Of a DNA stretch of 46,382 bases, positions 27,765-35,377 are shown piece after piece. The translations under genes and the position numbers were made by a program. The stretch lies in NCBI GenBank assembly GCA_018402135.1, contig JAGYJF010000001.1:1-46382 (forward strand). Reading direction: 5' to 3'. The number at the start of each line of letters is the position of its first letter. The first letter of the stretch is position 1. The notes beneath the pieces were generated by a model. That model was given only the letters and a program-made list of their open reading frames with translations, ran no database searches and was not told the origin of the DNA. This DNA comes from Flavobacteriaceae bacterium (GTDB lineage: Bacteria > Bacteroidota > Bacteroidia > Flavobacteriales > Flavobacteriaceae).

Positions 27765-29363
27765 TTAATTTTCTGGTTCGGTGTAAAAGATTTCTAAATA
27801 TAAACGTTTTTCCGCAATAGGTGATTGATTGCCGTGTAGAACAGTGCTTCTAGGGGTGATACTACTACTAAGTGGAATTTTATTAAATTCGTTACTTGGT
27901 GATAAAACATTATACTGGCTAATGGTTTCTAAATTTACATTTCCAGAAACGGATAGACCTAGCTTGACATTGGTAGAATCGTTAAAAATGATATTTCTTA
28001 TGTGTTCTGTAATTCTAAATCTGTATTTAATACCATTATTGTCTTCAGTTGTTTGAAGTGGTCCAAGGTGGTTTATAATTGAAGCTTGAGGAAAGGTATT
28101 GTTGTTGTTATCCTGAAAATAATCTAAAAGCGGTCTGTTATTAGTTAAATCATACAGGAAAAGTCTTTGCGGTTCCACTAAGTTTGCTGTTGCGGGTTGA
28201 TCTACGTAAACTACTAAATGCGCTTCGTTTACGAGCCTCTTTTTTGTATTATCATCTTCATTTTTGAAGTCGTTTCTCAAATTTTCTAAAATGGTTGAGT
28301 TTCCTTCCGTATCGCCATCAAATAAATTTAATACCGCCAAAGAGCCTTGACCACCTTTCAAAAAAAGTTGCTCGTCTCCGTTATTTGGATCGCCATCAGC
28401 AACAGGAAATGTAAAATCGTTGGTTAAGAGATTAACTCTATTGCCAGAAAAGGTTAAGGTAAATGTTGTAGCTTCTCTGTCATTTCCTTCGGTAATGGGA
28501 TCTCTTTTGTAGAATAGCGTAATATTTGCGTCGGCTTGATTTAAATTTAACAGCATTAAGTTTCCAATGCCATTAATTGCTTCTGCTTTAAAATATAAAC
28601 CTCTAAAGTAGTTATTAAAATTGCTTTGATTGCTTAATTCGGGTTCACCTTGCATATCAAGTATTTTGGATTGCCAAAATTCAAGGTTGGTAAATTTTAT
28701 TCTAACGGACGGATTAACAGTTTCTATAGTTTCACCTTCTTCATTTTCTAACTGTATTAGGTTATTATTGGGAACAAATTCATCCGCAACATGTATTAAA
28801 CTACCTTCTAAGCTTGAAGGATCTATAAAATCTGATTCAGAAGTCGCGCCATTGGAATAATAACTTTGCTGTTCATTTAAACCCAAGTTTGGATCAAAAC
28901 TTCTTAGAAAAAAATTGTTTTCATAAATGCTTAATTTAATAGGATCGCTACCAAAAACAGAATCCAATTCAAATTCTAAAACATTATCTTCTCCAACTCC
29001 TACACTTCTACTGAAATATGGAATGGTAAGAACCACAGAATCTAAAACAGGATTAACTCCAAAACTAGGGTCAAGAGTTGAGGATGTAATTTGAGTCACG
29101 ACACTAGCGGTTGTTTGCCCATAAAAAGGATCATTATAAACCCCTAATGAATAAATTGGCAAGTTGCTTGTTTGTATTGGGTCTAATAATTTAGTGTAGG
29201 CTTTAATATCAAATCGCTCACTATTGCTATCAAAATTTGTAGCGTTATTGTTGTTTAAAACATCTGAGTCTAGGCTTACAAATTCCGTTTCGCAGCTCAC
29301 AAATAGTATTGCTAATAAACAAGCACCAAATACAAGGTGCAGTAGATTTTTATTCATTTTCAT
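27765..29363 (-). CDS. DUF4270-family lipoprotein
   Basis: This 532-residue protein has a lipoprotein signal ending LAILFVSC (start at ATG 29363 or 29357), so it is probably outer-membrane anchored. The early mature part, with SLGVYNDPFYGQTTASVVTQ, and the repeated beta-rich body match the Bacteroidota DUF4270 family. That family has no established function. The C-terminal region reads RLYLEIFYTEPEN. The gene sits between the GlgA-like gene (11 bases upstream) and glmS (6 bases downstream). This tight linkage suggests a role connected with amino-sugar or envelope polysaccharide metabolism, but that is inference from context only. Confidence 0.85.
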   Translation of the reverse strand: MKMNKNLLHLVFGACLLAILFVSCETEFVSLDSDVLNNNNATNFDSNSERFDIKAYTKLLDPIQTSNLPIYSLGVYNDPFYGQTTASVVTQITSSTLDPSFGVNPVLDSVVLTIPYFSRSVGVGEDNVLEFELDSVFGSDPIKLSIYENNFFLRSFDPNLGLNEQQSYYSNGATSESDFIDPSSLEGSLIHVADEFVPNNNLIQLENEEGETIETVNPSVRIKFTNLEFWQSKILDMQGEPELSNQSNFNNYFRGLYFKAEAINGIGNLMLLNLNQADANITLFYKRDPITEGNDREATTFTLTFSGNRVNLLTNDFTFPVADGDPNNGDEQLFLKGGQGSLAVLNLFDGDTEGNSTILENLRNDFKNEDDNTKKRLVNEAHLVVYVDQPATANLVEPQRLFLYDLTNNRPLLDYFQDNNNNTFPQASIINHLGPLQTTEDNNGIKYRFRITEHIRNIIFNDSTNVKLGLSVSGNVNLETISQYNVLSPSNEFNKIPLSSSITPRSTVLHGNQSPIAEKRLYLEIFYTEPEN

Positions 29364-29374
29364 TCGGGTAATTC

Positions 29375-30184
29375 TTATTGTAAAACTTTTGTTTTGTAAA
29401 ATTCGGTGAAAGGCTCTGCAAATTCTTCTAAAGAATAATAGTCCAGTAATGGTTTTTCTGAGGCTTTCATATAGTCCATTAATTCTAAAGGCAATTCATT
29501 TGAGCCTTGAATGATAGCGTCGGAATGGTCAATCGCAACCTTCATAAGATTTACAAAATCAGGAGTGGACAGTACTTTAATATGTTCTTCCGCAATGTTG
29601 TCAAACTTAATTTTATCTATCATACTTTTATTTAACGTTCCTTCGAATGTTTGATTGTATACAGAGGTTACAATTTTACTTTCGTTAAAAAGAGGTTCAT
29701 CTTTAAAATAGACTTTTAAATAAAGTGGTAGAAGTGCTGCCAACCAGCCATTAACATGTATGATATCTGGTGACCAGTTGAGTTTCTTTACGGTTTCTAC
29801 AACACCTTTTGCAAAAAAGATGGCGCGTTCGTCATTATCGGGATACAGCGAACCATCTTCGTCGGTTAAAGTGGCCTTTCTTTTGAAATAATCTTCGTTG
29901 TCTATAAAATAAACCTGAATTCTTTCCTTAGGAATAGAGGCAACTTTAATGATGAGTGGCATATCCAAGTCATTAATAACTAAATTTATACCGGATAATC
30001 GAATAACCTCATGTAATTGATGTCTACGTTCATTAATGTTTCCAAATCTCGGCATAAATATACGTATCTGTCCGCCTTGCTTGTTTACCATTTTTGGTGC
30101 TTCAAACGACATTGATGAAATTTCAGTTTCTGGTAAATACGGCACGACCTCCGAAGACACATATAATATCCTCTTATCCTTCAT
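29375..30184 (-). CDS. Truncated glycogen-synthase-like protein (GT5 N-domain only)
   Basis: This 269-residue protein resembles the N-terminal half of GlgA glycogen/starch synthase: RILYVSSEVVPYLPE near the start, IRIFMPRFGNI, SPDIIHVNGWLAALLPLYLK and VYNQTFEGTL. Two features argue against normal activity. The ADP-glucose-binding K-x-G-G-L segment is replaced by ETEISSMSF (about residues 19-27), and the C-terminal GT1 domain is absent; normal GlgA has about 480 residues. The gene ends with an ordinary stop and DUF4270 begins 11 bases later, so this is a stable short form and not an obvious frameshift. It is the first gene of the operon leading to glmS and may be regulatory or a divergent transferase. 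Confidence 0.85.
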   Translation of the reverse strand: MKDKRILYVSSEVVPYLPETEISSMSFEAPKMVNKQGGQIRIFMPRFGNINERRHQLHEVIRLSGINLVINDLDMPLIIKVASIPKERIQVYFIDNEDYFKRKATLTDEDGSLYPDNDERAIFFAKGVVETVKKLNWSPDIIHVNGWLAALLPLYLKVYFKDEPLFNESKIVTSVYNQTFEGTLNKSMIDKIKFDNIAEEHIKVLSTPDFVNLMKVAIDHSDAIIQGSNELPLELMDYMKASEKPLLDYYSLEEFAEPFTEFYKTKVLQ

Positions 30185-30222
30185 AATGATATCTGTTTTA
30201 CTAATTCAAATCAAAAAACATG

Positions 30223-30230
30223 CAAAAGTA
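30223..30230 (-). promoter_or_regulatory. -7 promoter element of the GlgA-like/DUF4270/glmS operon
   Basis: The minus strand reads TACTTTTG, matching TAnnTTTG, 38 bases upstream of the ATG at 30184. No clear -33 TTG at normal spacing was found. Confidence 0.45.
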
Positions 30231-30261
30231 CAAAATTTTATGCAGTGTGCCATTAAAATCT

Positions 30262-30269
30262 TAGATTTG
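30262..30269 (+). promoter_or_regulatory. -7 promoter element of the panC operon
   Basis: TAGATTTG matches TAnnTTTG and lies 23 bases upstream of the panC start, back to back with the element for the divergent operon. No clear -33 TTG was found. Confidence 0.5.
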
Positions 30270-30292
30270 CAGCCGCTTAAACAAATTGATTT

Positions 30293-31144
30293 TTGAGAGT
30301 TTACAAGCTAAAGCAAGATTTGCAGGCACATTTAGAAAACGTTTTGAAAAAACAAAACACCATTGGTTTGGTGCCTACCATGGGCGCACTGCATCAAGGT
30401 CATTTATCGCTTGTAAATACTGCCTTAATAGACAATGAAGTTGTTGTAGTGAGTATTTTTGTCAATCCAACCCAGTTCAATAATCAAAATGATTTGCGCA
30501 ACTATCCAAGAACACTTGATAGCGACTTAAAGTTGTTAGCAACTTTAAAAAATTCTAAGGTCATAGTTTATGCACCCGAAGCATCTGATGTGTACCAAGG
30601 AAAAATAATTTCTCAATCTTTTGGCTTTGATGGCTTAGAACATGAAATGGAGGGTGAATTTCGAGAAGGTCATTTTAATGGCGTAGCAACTGTTGTGAAA
30701 AACTTATTTGAAATTGTTAAACCTCATAAGGCCTACTTTGGCGAAAAGGATTTTCAGCAATTACAAATAGTGAGAAAACTTGTCGAAATTTCTGGTTTTA
30801 ATATCACTATTATAGGTTGTCCTATTTTAAGAGAATCTGACGGACTGGCTATGAGTTCAAGAAATGGAAGATTAACTCAAGAGCACCGCAAGGCCTCACC
30901 TTTCATTTACGAAATGCTTAAAGCTGCCAAAGTAAAATTTGGCACAAAAAGTGCTAATGAGGTGTCGGAATGGGTTAAAAATGAATTTGCAAACCATAAA
31001 TTATTAGCCTTAGAATATTTTACCATTGCAAACGAAACAACACTTAAACCCATCAAAAGGAAAAACAAGCAAAATAAGTATCGCGCTTTTATTGCAGTTT
31101 TTGCTGGCGATGTTAGGTTAATAGATAACATAGAATTAAATTAA
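30293..31144 (+). CDS. panC: Pantothenate synthetase (pantoate-beta-alanine ligase)
   Basis: This 283-residue enzyme joins pantoate and beta-alanine using ATP in pantothenate (coenzyme A) biosynthesis. It shows the nucleotidyltransferase HIGH-type motif H34-x-x-H37 in [14 protein letters not shown], then [23 protein letters not shown] and the MSSRN motif. The start is a TTG, chosen because the family N-terminus begins only a few residues before the visible core. panD follows after 13 bases, and PanD makes the beta-alanine that PanC uses. Confidence 0.97.
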   Translation: MRVYKLKQDLQAHLENVLKKQNTIGLVPTMGALHQGHLSLVNTALIDNEVVVVSIFVNPTQFNNQNDLRNYPRTLDSDLKLLATLKNSKVIVYAPEASDVYQGKIISQSFGFDGLEHEMEGEFREGHFNGVATVVKNLFEIVKPHKAYFGEKDFQQLQIVRKLVEISGFNITIIGCPILRESDGLAMSSRNGRLTQEHRKASPFIYEMLKAAKVKFGTKSANEVSEWVKNEFANHKLLALEYFTIANETTLKPIKRKNKQNKYRAFIAVFAGDVRLIDNIELN

Positions 31145-31145
31145 T

Positions 31146-31153
31146 TATCTTTG
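31146..31153 (+). promoter_or_regulatory. Possible internal promoter element before panD
   Basis: TATCTTTG is an exact TAnnTTTG match in the 13-base gap, only 4 bases before the panD ATG. Transcription from here would be leaderless or nearly so, so the match may be chance. Confidence 0.3.
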
Positions 31154-31157
31154 CACT

Positions 31158-31508
31158 ATGCAAATTCAAGTAGTAAAATCTAAAATTCACAGGGTAAAAG
31201 TTACCGGTGCCGACCTAAATTATATAGGAAGCATAACTATTGATGAAGATTTAATGGAAGCCGCCAATATTATCCAAGGTGAAAAAATACAAGTGGTTAA
31301 TAACGACAACGGCGAGCGTTTAGATACGTATGTCATTCCTGGCGCGCGCGGTAGTGGTGAAATCACACTTAATGGTGCTGCAGCTAGAAAAGTGGCTGTT
31401 GGTGATACCTTAATCCTAATAACCTATGGTTTTATGGATGTCGAGGAAGCAAAAACTTTTAAACCAGCGCTTGTGTTTCCAAATGAAACGACAAACCTTT
31501 TAAAATAA
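31158..31508 (+). CDS. panD: Aspartate 1-decarboxylase proenzyme
   Basis: This 116-residue pyruvoyl enzyme makes beta-alanine from aspartate. The self-cleavage site Gly24-Ser25 is visible in [14 protein letters not shown]; Ser25 becomes the pyruvoyl group. Further family blocks are [17 protein letters not shown] and [12 protein letters not shown]. The length is normal. It lies 13 bases after panC and 5 bases before the next gene, in an operon supplying pantothenate. Confidence 0.97.
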   Translation: MQIQVVKSKIHRVKVTGADLNYIGSITIDEDLMEAANIIQGEKIQVVNNDNGERLDTYVIPGARGSGEITLNGAAARKVAVGDTLILITYGFMDVEEAKTFKPALVFPNETTNLLK

Positions 31509-31513
31509 AGCGA

Positions 31514-32485
31514 GTGAATTCGCAATTAAAAATAGTATTAAAACTTCTACTCCCAATTCTGTTGGGAGTTTTTTTAATATACTATTCCTTCTCACAAATG
31601 TCTTTGGCAACCTTATGGGAATATGCCAAAAACGCCGACCTAAAATGGATTGTGCTAGGGGTATTTTGCGGCTTTCTTAGTCATTTGTCACGTGCTTACA
31701 GATGGCTCTATATGGCTGAACCACTTGGTTACAAACCCAAGCTTGCCAATAGTTTTATGGCGGTTTATGCAGCGTATCTTATAAATTTTACCATTCCTAG
31801 AGCCGGAGAAATTGCAAGAGCTACCATTCTTTCTAATTATGAAAAGGTCCCGTTTGAAAAGGGTTTTGGTACTATTGTTTCTGAACGCATTGCCGATATG
31901 ATTATGATGCTTTTAATTATAGGCATTACCTTGATATTACAATTTGAATTTATAGCAGATTTCTTTACCAGTAAATTTAATTCCGGTAGTACATACACTA
32001 TCCTAGGCATACTAATTATAGTGTTTGGTTTGGGTTTTATCATCCTAAAGAAATCAACCTCACAATTAGCTCAAAAAATAAAATATTTCATTAAGGGTTT
32101 AATTGAAGGAGCACTTAGTATTTTTAAAATGAAACAAAAATGGTTATTTATAGTGCATACGGTATTTATTTGGGTGATGTACGTGGCCATGTTTTATATC
32201 ACATCTTTTGCCATTCAAGATCTTAATAATATACCTTTAGGCGCGATTTTGATAGGATTTATTCTGGCCAGCTTTAGTATAGCCGCGACTAATGGTGGTA
32301 TAGGCTCATTTCCCGAAGCTGTAGTTATTGGCTTTTTATTGTTCAATCTCCCTGAAGACCCAAGTAGAGCTTTTGGATGGATTATGTGGTCTTCTCAAAC
32401 CATTATGATTATAGTTTTGGGTGGATTATCATTATTGTTGCTCCCAGTTTACAACAAGCAATTCGCTAAAAAGAAGCCACTTTAG
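31514..32485 (+). CDS. Flippase-like membrane protein (lysylphosphatidylglycerol synthase TM family)
   Basis: This 323-residue protein has about eight membrane helices and matches the AglD/MprF-type flippase-like domain. Family blocks include HLSRAYRWLYMAEPLGYK, FMAVYAAYLINFTIPRAGEIARA and SERIADMIMMLLIIG, and a late ATNGGIGSFPEAVVIGF. Proteins of this group are thought to move lipids or lipid-linked groups across the membrane; the catalytic aminoacyl-transferase domain of MprF is absent. It starts with GTG 5 bases after panD. A terminator-like hairpin is embedded in its first codons (31549-31575), which may limit its expression relative to panCD. Confidence 0.85.
   Translation: MNSQLKIVLKLLLPILLGVFLIYYSFSQMSLATLWEYAKNADLKWIVLGVFCGFLSHLSRAYRWLYMAEPLGYKPKLANSFMAVYAAYLINFTIPRAGEIARATILSNYEKVPFEKGFGTIVSERIADMIMMLLIIGITLILQFEFIADFFTSKFNSGSTYTILGILIIVFGLGFIILKKSTSQLAQKIKYFIKGLIEGALSIFKMKQKWLFIVHTVFIWVMYVAMFYITSFAIQDLNNIPLGAILIGFILASFSIAATNGGIGSFPEAVVIGFLLFNLPEDPSRAFGWIMWSSQTIMIIVLGGLSLLLLPVYNKQFAKKKPL
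31549..31575 (+). terminator. Terminator-like hairpin inside the start of the flippase-like gene
   Basis: ACTCCCAA (31549-31556), loop TTCTG, TTGGGAGT (31562-31569) form a perfect 8-bp stem followed by an uninterrupted T-run to 31575. It has the form of an intrinsic terminator but encodes residues around LLPILLGVF of the first membrane helix, so it could attenuate readthrough from panCD. Confidence 0.55.
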
Positions 32486-32545
32486 TTTTTTTATACTTGG
32501 GTTTATTTTTTACCTTGCTCAGGTAAATTATATAAAACTCCAACT

Positions 32546-33694
32546 ATGAAACACATTTGTCTGTTCTTGCTTTTTATCATTGTTAATCAGATAGCTAAAG
32601 CACAAGTTATGCTAGAAACTATTTATTCTGAAAAGCTGCAGCAAGAACGCCAACTTAAAATATTATTACCGAAAGGCTATTCCGATAGTGATAAAAAAGC
32701 CTACCCGATTATTGTAGTGTTTGATGGCGACTATTTATTTGAATTGGTAAGCGGCAATACCGATTATTATTCCTATTGGGAAGATATTCCTGAAGTGATT
32801 GTTGTAGGGATAAATCAGGTGGATTTTAGATATGAAGACGTACTGTATTCCGAACAAAATTCACTACCCATTGAAAGTGGTGTCAATTTTTTCGAATTTA
32901 TTGGTATGGAAGTATTGCCATTTATTCAAAACAAATTTAAAACCGAAGTATTCAAAGTGGCTGTTGGTCACGGTGAAACCGCTAATTTTATTAATTATTA
33001 TTTATTGAAAGACCAACCCTTGTTTAATGCGTTTATTAATATCAGCCCCGATTTTGCTCCAGACATGCCCAATTACCTAGCTGAACGTTTGCCTCAAATT
33101 GAGTCCAAAATATTCTATTATATGGCAACCTCTAAAAACGATGTGCCGCATATTAAAGAAGCAACCAGTGCACTTCATAGCAAGTTCAAAACTATGGATA
33201 ACAAAAATGTTCTTTATAATTTTGACGAATTTGAAACACCTTCACATTACGCCATGCCAGCGCATGCGCTGCCTAATGCCTTAGAGAATATTTTTCTGGT
33301 GTTCCAACCTATTTCCAAAAAAGAATACAACGAAAATATACTAAAACTAGAAGGTTCTCCCGTAGAATATTTGATGGACAAGTATCAAACCATCAATGAT
33401 CTATTCGGAATTCAAAAGAAAATCCTTGTGAATGATTTTAAAGCCATTGCAGCGGCTATTGAAAAAACAAAAAATTTCGAATACTTTGAACCCTTAAGCA
33501 AAATAGCTAAGAAAGAATATCCCGATGCCATGTTAGGACATTATTATCTTGCCCGATTTTATGAGCAAACAGGTGAACCAAAAAAAGCGATCCGAACCTA
33601 TCAGTCAGGCTATATTTTAGAGGAAATAGGAGGTCTTACAAAGGATATGATGTTGGATAAGGCAGATGCCATTAAGGCAGATTTCGGATATTAA
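32546..33694 (+). CDS. Exported esterase-fold protein without the catalytic serine
   Basis: This 382-residue protein has a signal peptide (MKHICLFLLFIIVNQIAKAQ) and an alpha/beta-hydrolase domain of the putative esterase (enterochelin-esterase-like) family, about residues 25-260: LKILLPKGYS, PIIVVFDGDYLF, EVIVVGINQVD. At the nucleophile elbow, where the family has G-H-S-x-G, this protein reads G141-H142-G143-E144-T145, so the Ser is missing. The C-terminal 100 or so residues look helical and TPR-like (YLARFYEQTGEPKKAIRTYQSGY). It may be a non-catalytic binding protein. It lies between the flippase-like gene (60-base gap) and radA (31-base gap). Confidence 0.8.
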   Translation: MKHICLFLLFIIVNQIAKAQVMLETIYSEKLQQERQLKILLPKGYSDSDKKAYPIIVVFDGDYLFELVSGNTDYYSYWEDIPEVIVVGINQVDFRYEDVLYSEQNSLPIESGVNFFEFIGMEVLPFIQNKFKTEVFKVAVGHGETANFINYYLLKDQPLFNAFINISPDFAPDMPNYLAERLPQIESKIFYYMATSKNDVPHIKEATSALHSKFKTMDNKNVLYNFDEFETPSHYAMPAHALPNALENIFLVFQPISKKEYNENILKLEGSPVEYLMDKYQTINDLFGIQKKILVNDFKAIAAAIEKTKNFEYFEPLSKIAKKEYPDAMLGHYYLARFYEQTGEPKKAIRTYQSGYILEEIGGLTKDMMLDKADAIKADFGY

Positions 33695-33725
33695 TTAAAA
33701 AGATTTCCGGTTTCACGGAATTGAT

Positions 33726-35084
33726 ATGGCAAAGGTAAAAACAACATTTTTCTGTCAGAGTTGTGGCACACAATACGCCAAATGGCAAGGCCAGTGCAAT
33801 GCTTGCAAGCAATGGAATACCATTGTTGAAGAAATCGTTCAAAAGCCAGAAATCTCTGGCTGGAAATCGCCCAGTAACAACGCCAAACGCGTATCTAAGC
33901 CTTTAAGAATTAAAGACATCGACACGTCACACGAAATTAGAATTAATACCCTTGATGCCGAATTTAACCGAGTACTAGGTGGCGGCATTGTGCAAGGTTC
34001 ACTAACCTTATTGGGAGGTGAGCCTGGTATTGGTAAAAGTACCTTATTATTGCAAATAGCCTTAAAACTGCCTTATAAAACGCTCTATGTCTCTGGTGAA
34101 GAAAGTCAGAAACAAATTAAAATGCGAGCCGAGCGCATCAATCCTAATAGCGAAAATTGCTACATTCTAACCGAAACTAAAACCCAAAATATTTTTAAGC
34201 AAATTGAAGATGTTGAACCGGATATTGTAGTCATAGATTCTATTCAAACACTTCATAGCGATTATATAGAATCTGCGGCTGGAAGTATTTCTCAAATAAA
34301 AGAATGTACCGCAGAGCTCATCAAATTTGCGAAGGAAACCAATACGCCAGTGGTGTTAATTGGACACATCACCAAAGATGGTAACATTGCAGGTCCAAAA
34401 ATTTTGGAACATATGGTTGATACCGTTTTACAATTTGAAGGCGACCGTAACCATGTGTTTAGAATTTTAAGAGCCCATAAAAACCGTTTTGGTTCAACCC
34501 ACGAATTGGGTATTTACGAAATGCAAGGCTCTGGTTTGCGCGAAGTGTCCAATCCCAGTGAAATACTCATTTCAAAAAAGGATGAAGAGCTATCAGGTAA
34601 CGCCATTGCCGCTACCTTAGAAGGAATGCGTCCGCTAATGATAGAAGTTCAGGCTTTGGTAAGTTCGGCAGTGTATGGCACCCCACAGCGCAGTGCTACA
34701 GGATTTAATGCCAAGCGCTTAAATATGTTGTTGGCAGTTTTAGAAAAACGCGCTGGATTTAAATTAGGCGCCAAAGATGTATTTTTAAATATTACTGGAG
34801 GCATTACTGTAGATGACCCAGCAATTGACTTGGCGGTAGTTGCAGCCATTTTATCATCAAACGAAGATGTGGCCTTGCCAAAAGATTATTGTTTTGCGGC
34901 CGAGGTTGGCCTTTCTGGGGAAATTAGACCAGTACAACGTGTAGAGCAACGCATTCTCGAAGCCGAAAAATTAGGCTTTGCAACCATATTTGTGTCCAAA
35001 TACAACAAGATTTCTTTAAAAAACACACAGATAAAAATCCAGTTGGTGGCTAAGATTGAGGATTTGGTTGGAATTTTGGTTTAA
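33726..35084 (+). CDS. radA: DNA repair protein RadA
   Basis: This 452-residue protein acts in recombination intermediates and branch migration. It has the N-terminal C4 zinc finger (C10, C13, C24, C27), a RecA-like ATPase core with Walker A GEPGIGKS (98-105), the RadA-specific KNRFG motif (252-256, in HKNRFGSTHELG) and a C-terminal Lon-protease-like domain (about 300-452, including AAEVGLSGEIRPV). All key motifs are intact. It is the last gene of the plus-strand run that begins at panC; a 278-base gap follows before ileS. Confidence 0.98.
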   Translation: MAKVKTTFFCQSCGTQYAKWQGQCNACKQWNTIVEEIVQKPEISGWKSPSNNAKRVSKPLRIKDIDTSHEIRINTLDAEFNRVLGGGIVQGSLTLLGGEPGIGKSTLLLQIALKLPYKTLYVSGEESQKQIKMRAERINPNSENCYILTETKTQNIFKQIEDVEPDIVVIDSIQTLHSDYIESAAGSISQIKECTAELIKFAKETNTPVVLIGHITKDGNIAGPKILEHMVDTVLQFEGDRNHVFRILRAHKNRFGSTHELGIYEMQGSGLREVSNPSEILISKKDEELSGNAIAATLEGMRPLMIEVQALVSSAVYGTPQRSATGFNAKRLNMLLAVLEKRAGFKLGAKDVFLNITGGITVDDPAIDLAVVAAILSSNEDVALPKDYCFAAEVGLSGEIRPVQRVEQRILEAEKLGFATIFVSKYNKISLKNTQIKIQLVAKIEDLVGILV

Positions 35085-35345
35085 AAAGTTCAGGAAAATT
35101 GTTATTTCAGAAAAACAAAATCCTTCAAATTGGTGAACGTATTCATTGAAAAACAACTAAATTTGGTGAATAGATTATAGTCTTAAACACAAGGTTTGGT
35201 AAAATCGGATTTTAAGGAGAACTTTTGTACAAACCAAAGAACTTCAGAAATTTTTTATAATAATCAAAATATGATTACCTGAGGATTTTTCAAAAAAGCT
35301 TGTGACCTTTAATGCAATACCGTCTGTTATTTTAACAAAATTCCT

Positions 35346-35353
35346 TAATTTCG
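35346..35353 (+). promoter_or_regulatory. Possible -7 promoter element of ileS
   Basis: TAATTTCG resembles TAnnTTTG with one mismatch and lies 24 bases before the ileS ATG. The 278-base gap between radA and ileS shows no other promoter, T-box or RNA gene that I recognise. Confidence 0.35.
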
Positions 35354-35377
35354 CGGTCTTATTTGAAAAGAAATAAC

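Noticed and set aside
32509..32527. Hairpin TTTACCT/AGGTAAA before the esterase-fold gene as terminator
   Set aside because: The stem is only 7 bp, AT-rich and lacks a following T-run, so support is too weak.
35085..35362. Leader RNA or T-box-type element before ileS
   Set aside because: No T-box sequence or specifier-loop arrangement was recognised, and T-boxes are not known as a feature of this phylum.
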